Shown piece after piece: positions 1-7,300 of a stretch of 12,321 nt of DNA. The notes beneath the pieces were generated by a model. That model did not search any database and had not been told where the DNA came from. It worked only from the letters and a program-made list of their open reading frames with translations. Position numbers and translations under genes: made by a program. Source of the stretch: UBA10427 sp003500135 (lineage in GTDB: Bacteria > Bacteroidota > Bacteroidia > Cytophagales > Cyclobacteriaceae); assembly GCA_963966275.1 (NCBI GenBank), contig CAWZYQ010000118.1:1-12321 (forward strand), read 5' to 3'. The stretch's first letter is position 1, and every line of letters starts with the position of its first letter.

Positions 1-76
1 TCTTAGACAATCAGGGTGTGATATTGTATGGGCTAAAAAGAACGTACACGTTAACTCACAGTACAAAATGAAATAA
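1..76 (+). CDS. 3' end of an upstream gene, partial, reading frame uncertain
   Basis: A strong plus-strand terminator begins at 61, so a gene should end just before or inside its stem. Two frames stay open from the window edge. One ends at TGA 69-71, with a tail reading LDNQGVILYGLKRTYTLTHS followed by TK. The other ends at TAA 74-76, with a tail closing in NVHVNSQYKMK. The first lacks Cys and Trp and looks slightly more protein-like; the second uses TAA, the usual Bacteroidota stop. I cannot choose between them or name the product. In either case the stop codon lies inside the left arm of the terminator stem. Confidence 0.35.
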   Translation, partial: LRQSGCDIVWAKKNVHVNSQYKMK

Positions 77-118
77 CGCTGGCGCATCAACACCACGTTT
101 TCATTTTGTACTTTTTTT
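61..118 (+). terminator. Rho-independent terminator of the upstream gene
   Basis: A perfect 13-bp stem pairs 61-73 (gtacaaaatgaaa) with 99-111 (tttcattttgtac). It can be extended inward by a few pairs (76-78 with 96-98), and seven T residues follow at 112-118. The T-run is only on the plus-strand side, so the terminator serves a gene entering from the left. Confidence 0.8.
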
Positions 119-295
119 ATTTTTGCCTAAGAGTTAGTTTTCAGCTTTTCGCTCCTGCCTTTACGGCATCTGTTAACACTGTTGATACTATCGGTGTAAA
201 TTTTATAATTAATCGCTGGCCTAGTTGTGTTTATTTTAATATAGATACGTTTTAATAAGATATTATCAATATGGTGCTTTATTTTTTACCAATTT

Positions 296-427
296 GAAAT
301 ACGTATTTTACCGGGATAAAGTCAGTACTTTTTGGCGCTGAAGTACGGACATTTTGGATGCGAAGTCCTGACATTTTTTCCCTGAAGTACAGACTATAAA
401 ATGCCAAAGTCCAAAGCGTAATTTGCT
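296..427. repeat. Six degenerate 22-bp tandem units
   Basis: Units begin at 296, 318, 340, 362, 384 and 406, exactly 22 bp apart. Each opens with rAA(a/g)T: A at unit positions 2 and 3 and T at position 5 are the same in all six, and position 4 is G in five. Position 10 is A and position 11 is C in five of six. A T-rich stretch follows, best seen in the unit at 340 (gaagtacggacatttt). The heptamer ttttacc also recurs 22 bp apart (284-290 and 306-312), so a decayed seventh unit may lie at 274-295. A period of 22 is not a multiple of three, so this is not a protein repeat. It is close to two helical turns, which would put every core on nearly the same DNA face. Function unknown. Confidence 0.7.
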
Positions 428-453
428 AAATTGTATTTTTCTTATAATCCCGA

Positions 454-505
454 ATTTTGCAATAGAAAATTTAGTTTAAAACCCGAAAATTTTCTATTTC
501 AAAAT
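454..505. repeat. Long inverted repeat, 19-bp arms
   Basis: Arms 454-472 and 487-505 are complementary over 19 positions with a single mismatch (460 against 499). The inner 12 bp (461-472, aatagaaaattt, with 487-498) are perfect, and the loop is 14 nt. The arms are AT-rich and no T-run follows on either strand, so it does not look like a simple terminator. Confidence 0.65.
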
Positions 506-571
506 GACGAAAACCGCCAATATAAGGCGGTTTTGTCAGGGTTAATCCCGACAAAACCGGGTTTTCGTCGG
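506..571. repeat. Nested and competing inverted repeats
   Basis: Two exclusive pairings are visible. In the first, 510-518 (aaaaccgcc) pairs with 526-534 (ggcggtttt), and 548-558 pairs with 560-571 as a near-perfect palindrome with one bulge. In the second, one long hairpin forms: 506-515 (gacgaaaacc) with 560-569 (ggttttcgtc), 528-537 (cggttttgtc) with 550-559 (gacaaaaccg), and 539-541 with 547-549. The 510-534 hairpin has A-rich and T-rich stem ends on both strands, as in bidirectional terminators, so it may end the minus-strand transcript from 1089-706. That role is inference. Confidence 0.65.
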
Positions 572-606
572 CCAATTGGGCAAATTCAGCTCTATGGCTG
601 AATTTG
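572..606. repeat. Palindrome followed by a 10-bp hairpin
   Basis: The octamer ccaattgg at 572-579 is a perfect palindrome. Directly after it, 581-590 (caaattcagc) pairs perfectly with 597-606 (gctgaatttg) around a 6-nt loop. On the minus strand this is the first strong hairpin downstream of the gene ending at 706, but it has no T-run. Confidence 0.65.
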
Positions 607-705
607 GGATAAACGATTCTCAGTAAGTAACAGGGATTGACCTATTTCTATCGGCGGATGCTTCGATGAAATAATTAAATTTTGATTGCCTGATTTAAGG
701 TAAAG

Positions 706-1089
706 CTAAGATTTCCCCTTGATCCTATAATCGGGTTCATACTCTTTCCTGGTGCCGTCCGATCCGGTAAGTATGAGTTTGTAGTGCATCTGTCCCGATT
801 TGGGCTGGAAATCAATATACTGGTTTTCTCCTTCGGAAATGGTCTTGATCACTTTCCATTCTATATCGTTACTCTGCTCCTTTTCAGTGCCTTTCACAAT
901 CTCGATAGATGATAATTCCCGCGTTGTGTTGATTTCCCACGAAAATTCGATCATACTTCCATTGCGATAAGCTTCAAAGCTCACCATTTCCAAACCTCCC
1001 ATTCCTTCTCGCTTATATCGTTGGGCATTTGCCTCATCAATGAGCAGGAATAGTGAAAAAGTAAAAATTATAATCTTAAAAAATTTCAT
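706..1089 (-). CDS. Small secreted protein of unknown function, beta-rich
   Basis: A 127-residue protein with a clear Sec signal peptide: Lys at 2 and 5, a hydrophobic core at about 6-17 (IIIFTFSLFLLI), and a probable signal peptidase I site after Ala22 (EANA before Gln23). The mature part of about 105 residues alternates hydrophobic and polar residues. It has a segment reading IEFSWEINTTRELSSIEIVKG (about 47-67) and a later YKLILTGSDG, which together resemble one fibronectin-III-like beta-sandwich as found in Bacteroidota secreted proteins. That fold is inferred from pattern only. No catalytic motif, lipobox or C-terminal sorting signal is visible, so it is probably periplasmic or extracellular. 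It is divergent from the lipoprotein gene at 1345, and a good -7 box lies 39-46 bp before the start. Stop is TAG. I do not recognise a named family. Confidence 0.75.
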   Translation of the reverse strand: MKFFKIIIFTFSLFLLIDEANAQRYKREGMGGLEMVSFEAYRNGSMIEFSWEINTTRELSSIEIVKGTEKEQSNDIEWKVIKTISEGENQYIDFQPKSGQMHYKLILTGSDGTRKEYEPDYRIKGKS

Positions 1090-1127
1090 AGGCCAATTAT
1101 TCCTATGTTACAATAACAACTTTCGTG

Positions 1128-1135
1128 CAAAGTTA
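1128..1135 (-). promoter_or_regulatory. Bacteroidota -7 promoter box for the 1089-706 gene
   Basis: Read on the minus strand the sequence is TAACTTTG, a perfect match to the Bacteroidota primary-sigma -7 consensus TAnnTTTG. No good -33 TTG is seen at the usual distance. The predicted leader is about 30-35 nt. A 6-bp inverted repeat (1118-1123 with 1129-1134) overlaps the box and could be an operator, though it may be chance. Confidence 0.5.
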
Positions 1136-1344
1136 CGATTATTTTATTTACTGTTTAAAAGCATAACTTCAAAAGCACCATAAAAGCCCCTACAGCAACA
1201 TAGTTATTAATCAAAATTAAGGATAATAATCTTAAATACATCGTATTATACCCGCTATTAAACCCGAATACCTCCCCATTCATCTTAAAATGTGATATCG
1301 TGAAAAATAATTCATCATTTTTGATCAAAATATTACATACAACT

Positions 1345-1749
1345 ATGAAGTTAATACACATTTTTTCAGCTCTATTATTATTCTCAACGGCATGTAGCAC
1401 AGAAGAAGCAGAGCCAAAAATTGAAGGAGAAACTGCGCAGGATATCTGGACCGGAACTTTCCGTTCTTACGACAGTGACGACAAAAACACCTGGTATCAT
1501 AAGATTGATTTCGATGAAACAACTGAAACATGGACGGTATATGAAAATCAACATGAGCAGGATTTTCCCGAAGAAAGAAAATTAAACATCCGTGTAGAAG
1601 AAGCCTCAAAAGATACATTGGTGGTGATAAGGCTTTCCGGCTTTTCCAATACTACCTATACATTCTATGTAGAAAACGCAAAGAGAATGATGCACTACAA
1701 ATATGACAAAAGTGACGAATCAGATTTATTCAGTCTGACCAAACTTTAG
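1345..1749 (+). CDS. Small predicted lipoprotein of unknown function
   Basis: With the ATG at 1345 the product is 134 residues and opens with a textbook lipoprotein signal: Lys2, a hydrophobic run (IHIFSALLLF), then a lipobox ending STAC with the acylated cysteine at residue 17. Reading back to a GTG at 1300 would add 15 residues (MKNNSSFLIKILHTT) that spoil this signal, so 1345 is preferred. The mature protein starts with an acidic linker (STEEAEPKIEGE) and continues as a compact, aromatic-rich, beta-looking domain (DIWTGTFRSYDSD, TWYHKIDFDETTETWTVYEN, TYTFYVENAKRMMHYKY). This recalls small lipocalin-like lipoproteins of Bacteroidota, but that is inference. LspA, encoded later in the window, would process it. 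It has its own terminator and is separate from the downstream transporter gene. No function is assigned. Confidence 0.75.
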   Translation: MKLIHIFSALLLFSTACSTEEAEPKIEGETAQDIWTGTFRSYDSDDKNTWYHKIDFDETTETWTVYENQHEQDFPEERKLNIRVEEASKDTLVVIRLSGFSNTTYTFYVENAKRMMHYKYDKSDESDLFSLTKL

Positions 1750-1765
1750 TCTTCAAAATTTCCTC

Positions 1766-1802
1766 AAAAAATGGCATCTGGTTTTCAGTTGCCATTTTTT
1801 TT
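1766..1802 (+). terminator. Rho-independent terminator after the lipoprotein gene
   Basis: An 11-bp perfect stem pairs 1766-1776 (aaaaaatggca) with 1790-1800 (tgccatttttt) around a 13-nt loop. The T-run continues to 1802. It begins 17 bp after the TAG stop at 1749. Confidence 0.85.
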
Positions 1803-1888
1803 GTAACCGATTCTCTCATAGGCAGTTCTAAGGATAATGAAAAGGGCAAAATAAATCTTTCAACCTTATTCTAATATATAAAATTCAT

Positions 1889-1896
1889 TACCTTTG
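1889..1896 (+). promoter_or_regulatory. Bacteroidota -7 promoter box before the RND transporter gene
   Basis: TACCTTTG matches the TAnnTTTG consensus exactly and lies only 11 bp before the ATG at 1908. Transcription would start a few bases before the start codon, giving an almost leaderless message. A -33 TTG is not evident (only TTA near 1866-1868). It is the only strong promoter signal before the run of four genes from 1908 to 8982. Confidence 0.55.
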
Positions 1897-1907
1897 CTGA
1901 CCGAAAA

Positions 1908-4331
1908 ATGTGGACCAAATTAGCGCATATAGTTCTTAAGCACCGAGTTGCTCTTATTGTCATTCTGGCGATCATTACAGCGTTCATGGGCTATCAGGCT
2001 ACCAAAGTACAATGGAGCTATACCTTTGCCCAGGTTGTACCTGATAACGACCCCGATATGCAGTACTACAAGCGCTTCAAGCGTATGTTTGGCGAAGATG
2101 GCAACATGCTTGCACTTGGCGTACAGGATAGCGCGCTTTACCAGTTGTCCAATTTTGAAAGTTTCGCCTATCTCAGCGATAACATCCGGAAGATCAGGGG
2201 CGTATCAGAAGCGATATCAATTCCCGATTTACGAATTTTATATAAAGATACAGTTAACCGCAGGTTCGACTGGAAGCCGGTTTTTGACGAATTGCCGGAA
2301 AGCCAAAGTGCACTCGACTCACTTCTGGGTGTGGTGGAAGATCTTAAATTTTACAGCAACCAGTTACTCAACGTAGAAAACGGAGCTACATTCATACTGG
2401 TTTCTATTAACAAAGAAACGCTTAATTCTGCAAAAAGAGATGTGGTGATCGAAGATATCAAGCATCTGGGAGAAGCTTTCACCAACCATACCGGAATTGA
2501 CCTGCACTATGTAGGCCTACCTTATATAAGGTCGGAAGTGAACGGTAAAATAAAAATCGAATTACAGATCTTTCTGATATTATCCCTTTTTGTTACCGCG
2601 CTCATCTTGCTGTTTTTCTTCAGATCGTGGGATGCAGTCGTTTTTCCTATGATCATTATTCTAACGGTGGTGGTTTGGTCCATGGGCACACTCTCGTTAT
2701 TTGGTTATAAAATCACCATGCTTACAGGTTTGCTTCCGCCCATTATCGCTGTTATAGGGATTCCAAACAGTATTTACCTGCTGAATAAATACCATCAGGA
2801 AATAGACCGTCACGGTAACCAAATGCGCGGATTGAGTACCGTTATAAGCAAAATCGGATTGGTGACCCTAATAACCAATTGTACCACGGCCATTGGTTTT
2901 CTGGTTTTAGGATTTACCAAGATTACCATTTTGCGTGAGTTTGGGATAGTAGCAGGTATCAACATCCTGGCGGCTTTTATTGTCAGCATCATCATGATAC
3001 CGGTAGTGTTTTCTTTTCTGCCAAAACCGCATGGCAAGCAATTGAAGCACCTCAAATTTAAGGGTTTAAACTTTGCTCTGACCGGAATAGACCTTTTGGT
3101 TCACCGTCATCGGTATTCTGTTATCGTGGTTACCATAGGTGTGGTGGTGTTATCGGTTATTGGTTTTATGCGCCTGCATACCGTGGCCTTTATGGTAGAT
3201 GATGTGCCGGAAAAAAGTGAGGTGAAGCAGGATCTTGAATTTTTTGAAAGGAACTTCAGTGGTATTATGCCGCTTGAAATTGAAATCGACCTGGGCAGAA
3301 AAGGGGGCGTCAGGCGGCTCTCAAACCTGCGTAAAGTAGAGGAACTGGAAGATTATCTCAGTGCGCAACCCTACATTTCAGAACCTGTATCTGTGGTTGG
3401 CTTCTTCAAAGCTGCCAGACAGGCTTATTATAACAATAGTCCACGGTTCTACAGCTTACCCAACCGTCAGGATAAAAATTTCATTTTGCCTTATCTGGCA
3501 AAAATGGAAGACAGTACCAGCCTTGTAAAATCCTTTATGGATTCCACCCAGCAAATCATGCGTAGTTCATACCGGGTAGCTGATATCGGCTCAAATAAAC
3601 TGGACTCCTTAATTGACAATGTAATTCAAACCAAAATAGACTCGGTTTTTAAAGATTCGGATATCAAAGCCAAAGCAACAGGCACCACCTTGCTTTTTGT
3701 AAAGGGCAACCAGTTTTTGGTGCAAAACCTCCAGATGAGCCTGTTGCTCGCCTTCGTTATCATTGCCATAATCATGGGGTTTTTATTCAGGAACCCGAAA
3801 ATGGTTATGATATCCATCATTCCGAATATAATTCCGCTCCTGATCACTGCGGGTTTGATGGGCGCTTTTGACATTCCTCTAAAGCCCAGTACAGCTTTAA
3901 TTTTTAGTGTGGTATTTGGTATTTCAGTAGACGATTCTATACATTTTCTGGCCAAATACCGGCAGGAGTTATTCCAAAACAGATTTTTTGTGCCACTGGC
4001 CATAAGTAAAAGTATCAGAGAGACAGGTGCCAGTATGATGTACACCTCAATCATATTGTTTGCCGGATTTGTTATATTTGCGATCTCAGATTTCGGTGGC
4101 ACGAAATACCTCGGCATACTAACTTCCATTACGCTTTTGATCGCCATGTTTACCAACTTACTGGTTTTGCCCTCGTTGCTACTCATTTTTGACGACGGTA
4201 AGCGTGATGAAGATGCCCACCCGCCTATCGAGCATTATGATGAATTTTACGAGGAGGCGGAAGATGAAGAAATTAACCTTGAGCTGATCGTAGTGAACAA
4301 ATCACAATCTGATCAGCCCATGAATAAATAG
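1908..4331 (+). CDS. RND superfamily transporter, MMPL type
   Basis: An 807-residue inner-membrane protein with the duplicated RND/MMPL plan. There is one transmembrane segment (about 13-30), a large periplasmic loop (about 32-215), and five more segments (about 219-371). The second half repeats this: a segment at about 403-421, a second loop (about 424-607), and five segments from about 609 to 760. A strongly acidic cytoplasmic tail ends the protein. The second half carries GISVDDSIHFLAKYR (671-685), matching the acidic proton-relay site of MMPL proteins (Asp675, Asp676). The equivalent place in the first half reads IGIPNSIYLLNKYHQE, with Pro286-Asn287 and no acid. The family moves lipids, hydrophobic compounds or sterol-like molecules using proton flow; the substrate here is unknown. 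No membrane-fusion or outer-membrane partner is adjacent, which fits MMPL-type rather than tripartite RND pumps. ileS begins 31 bp later on the same strand. Confidence 0.88.
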   Translation: MWTKLAHIVLKHRVALIVILAIITAFMGYQATKVQWSYTFAQVVPDNDPDMQYYKRFKRMFGEDGNMLALGVQDSALYQLSNFESFAYLSDNIRKIRGVSEAISIPDLRILYKDTVNRRFDWKPVFDELPESQSALDSLLGVVEDLKFYSNQLLNVENGATFILVSINKETLNSAKRDVVIEDIKHLGEAFTNHTGIDLHYVGLPYIRSEVNGKIKIELQIFLILSLFVTALILLFFFRSWDAVVFPMIIILTVVVWSMGTLSLFGYKITMLTGLLPPIIAVIGIPNSIYLLNKYHQEIDRHGNQMRGLSTVISKIGLVTLITNCTTAIGFLVLGFTKITILREFGIVAGINILAAFIVSIIMIPVVFSFLPKPHGKQLKHLKFKGLNFALTGIDLLVHRHRYSVIVVTIGVVVLSVIGFMRLHTVAFMVDDVPEKSEVKQDLEFFERNFSGIMPLEIEIDLGRKGGVRRLSNLRKVEELEDYLSAQPYISEPVSVVGFFKAARQAYYNNSPRFYSLPNRQDKNFILPYLAKMEDSTSLVKSFMDSTQQIMRSSYRVADIGSNKLDSLIDNVIQTKIDSVFKDSDIKAKATGTTLLFVKGNQFLVQNLQMSLLLAFVIIAIIMGFLFRNPKMVMISIIPNIIPLLITAGLMGAFDIPLKPSTALIFSVVFGISVDDSIHFLAKYRQELFQNRFFVPLAISKSIRETGASMMYTSIILFAGFVIFAISDFGGTKYLGILTSITLLIAMFTNLLVLPSLLLIFDDGKRDEDAHPPIEHYDEFYEEAEDEEINLELIVVNKSQSDQPMNK

Positions 4332-4362
4332 ATTTTTCCTTGAATAAAATATTTTTACTGTA

Positions 4363-7300
4363 GTGAAATACCAGGAATACAAAAACCTAAGTTTATCTGA
4401 AGTAGGAAAGGATATATTAAAACGCTGGAAGCAAAATAAAACTTTCGAAAAATCAATAGAAACGCGAAAAGGAAGGCCCACTTTTACCTTTTACGAAGGG
4501 CCGCCTTCAGCAAATGGCACTCCTGGAATTCACCATGTCATTTCCCGTACTGTAAAGGACATTTTTTGCAGATATAAAACATTACAGGGTTATCTGGTCG
4601 AAAGAAAAGGAGGCTGGGATACTCATGGTCTGCCTGTGGAGCTTCAGGTAGAAAAAGAACTGGGCATTACCAAAGAAGATATTGGCAAGAAAATTTCTGT
4701 CGAAGACTACAACGACAAATGCCGCGAGGCGGTAATGAAATACAAAAGCCAGTGGGATGACCTTACTGAAAAAATGGGGTACTGGGTTGACCTCGACGAT
4801 CCGTATATCACTTTCAAAAGGGATTATATGGAAACCCTATGGTACCTTCTTAAAAGGTTCTACGACAAAGGCCTGTTGTATAAAGGGTACACTATACAAC
4901 CCTTCTCTCCCGCCGCAGGTACAGGCCTAAGTTCACACGAACTCAACCAACCGGGAACCTATAAGGATGTAAAGGACACCTCAATCACAGCACAATTCAA
5001 AGTAAAAGGTACCGAAAATGATTATTTCCTGGCCTGGACCACTACTCCATGGACCCTTCCGGCAAACAATTCACTCGGTGTAGGTAAAAAAATTGATTAT
5101 GTGAAGGCAAGTACCTTTAATCCGTATACCTATGAGCCTATAAATGTTATTCTGGCAAAAGACCGGATGCATGTATACTTCAACCACAAAGCCGAAGAAA
5201 TTGCGCTGGAAGACTATAAACCGGGTGATAAACTTATTCCCTGGAAAGTTATCGAAGAATTTAAAGGCAGTGAATTGGTTGGAAAAGAGTACGAACAACT
5301 GCTGCCGTATATTCCTCTGCCCGCACCGGCCTTTAAGGTATTAGAGGCTGATTTTGTTACTACAGAAGATGGTACAGGCATTGTTCACCTGGCCAAAACG
5401 TTTGGCGCCGATGACTACCGCGTATCGGTACAGAACAATGTACCTGGAGTAATGGTAACCGATGAATCCGGTAAGGAAGGCCCGATAGTTGACCGACAGG
5501 GTAAGTTCGTTAAAGAAATCACTGACTTTGCCGGCATGTATGTCAAAAACTACACCGGTGCCGATGAAAGCGACCCTGAGTATAAGTCAACGGACACCCT
5601 TATTGCGATTAAGCTAAAAGAAGAAAATAAAGCCTTTAAGGTTGAAAAGTATGTCCACTCCTACCCGCATTGCTGGCGTACGGATAAACCGGTGTTGTAC
5701 TACCCAATGGAATCGTGGTTCATTAAAACCACTGCTTTTAAAGATCAATTGGTTAAACTAAACAATACCATCAACTGGAAGCCTGCTTCTACCGGAACGG
5801 GGCGTTTCGGCAACTGGCTGGAAAACCTGGTGGACTGGAACCTTAGCCGGTCCAGGTACTGGGGTACCCCATTGCCCATCTGGCGCACTGAGGATGGTAC
5901 TGAAGAAATTTGTATCGGGTCGGTAGAAGAACTAAAGGCTGAAGTGCATAAGGCAAAAGAAGCGGGAATCATGGACCAGGAACTTCCTGAAGACTTTGAC
6001 TTGCACCGCCCCTATGTGGATAATATTGTTTTGGTGAGTGACAGCGGTAAGCCCATGCACCGGGAACCCGACCTGATTGATGTATGGTTTGACTCGGGAG
6101 CTATGCCTTATGCGCAACTGCACTATCCTTTTGAAAACAAGGAAGTTTTTGATCGAAATTACCCTGCCGACTTCATTGCCGAAGGTGTGGACCAAACCCG
6201 TGGTTGGTTTTTTACCTTGCATGCCATAGCGGGAATGCTTTTTGATAGTGTGGCCTTTAAAAATGTAATTGCCAACGGACTTGTACTGGATAAGGATGGT
6301 AATAAAATGTCTAAGCGATTGGGCAATGTTATCAACCCATTTGAAACTATAGAACAATATGGAGCGGATGCCACCCGGTGGTATTTAATTGTAAATGCCA
6401 ACCCATGGGATAACCTGAAGTTCGATATGAATGGCGTTGTTGAAGTTCAGCGCAGGTTTTTCAGCACACTGCAAAACACGTATTCATTCTTCGCCCTATA
6501 TGCCAACCTTGACCGGTATAATAATGAGGAACACAAAGTAAGCTATGATGAACTTACGCGCAGCGACCGATGGGTGCTATCAAAGCTTAACTCTCTGATA
6601 AAAACAGTAAAAGAGGCTTATGAAAACTATGAGCCGACAAGGGCCGCAAGGGCCATACAGAATTTTACCATAGATGACCTTTCCAACTGGTACGTAAGGC
6701 TTAATCGTAAACGTTTCTGGAAAGGTGAGTTCAATGCTGACAAAAAGGCGGCCTATTACACGCTTCACCAGTGCCTGTCAACAATTGCACAACTATCATC
6801 ACCAATATCGCCATTTTATATGGATCTGCTTTATCTTGATCTTCATCCACAGAGCAAAGAAAATGGTGAGTATTCGGTGCATTTATCGGAGTTTCCGGAA
6901 GCTGATGAAAAAATGATCGACGGAGATCTTGAAGAACAAATGGCACTGGCACAGAACATTTCTTCACTGGTCCACTCATTGAGGAAACAGCACAAGATCA
7001 AGGTACGTCAGCCACTTACCAAGATTATGATCCCTGTTTTGGATGCACATTTAAAGCGCCAGATCGAAGCCGTAGAAGACCTCATTATTTCTGAGGTGAA
7101 TGTAAAAGAAATAGAGTTTGTAGATACTGCTTCCGGTGTGATTGTGAAAAAGGCAAAGCCAAATTTCAGGAACCTGGGCAAGCAATACGGTCCCAAAATG
7201 AAGGACATTACAAAGGTTGTGGCCCAACTGTCTCAGGAAGACATTAACCAGTTTGAAACATCTGGCAGTCTGAGTATTGATGCAGGAGGAGAAAAAATTG

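Larger units (their letters stand above)
120..705. other. Gene-free region of about 590 bp
   Basis: No reading frame here has the length, start context or residue make-up of a gene on either strand. The left part (120-295) is AT-rich without recognisable structure. The middle holds a 22-bp tandem repeat and the right part a cluster of inverted repeats (both listed separately). The last 100 bp (607-705) show nothing I can name. The region separates a terminated plus-strand gene from the 3' end of a minus-strand gene, so no gene start faces it and it is not an ordinary upstream promoter region. Confidence 0.6.

Noticed and set aside
296..427. The 22-bp repeats as a CRISPR array or coding repeat
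   Set aside because: Units are directly adjacent without unique spacers and are poorly conserved. The period is not a multiple of three, so no repeated peptide can be encoded.
1300..1344. GTG at 1300 as the start of the lipoprotein gene
   Set aside because: It would add 15 residues before an otherwise ideal lipoprotein signal peptide that begins at the ATG at 1345.
1155..1400. Minus-strand reading frame of 81 codons across the divergent intergenic region
   Set aside because: It overlaps the start and signal peptide of the lipoprotein gene, lies in low-complexity AT-rich DNA, and its peptide resembles no family.
3626..4186. Minus-strand 186-codon frame inside the RND transporter gene
   Set aside because: It is an antisense shadow of conserved membrane helices. 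The plus-strand frame carries the motifs and full family length.
4332..4362. A promoter in the gap before ileS
   Set aside because: tatttttac near 4349 resembles a -7 box but lacks the final G, and the only TTG is too close, so co-transcription from upstream is simpler.
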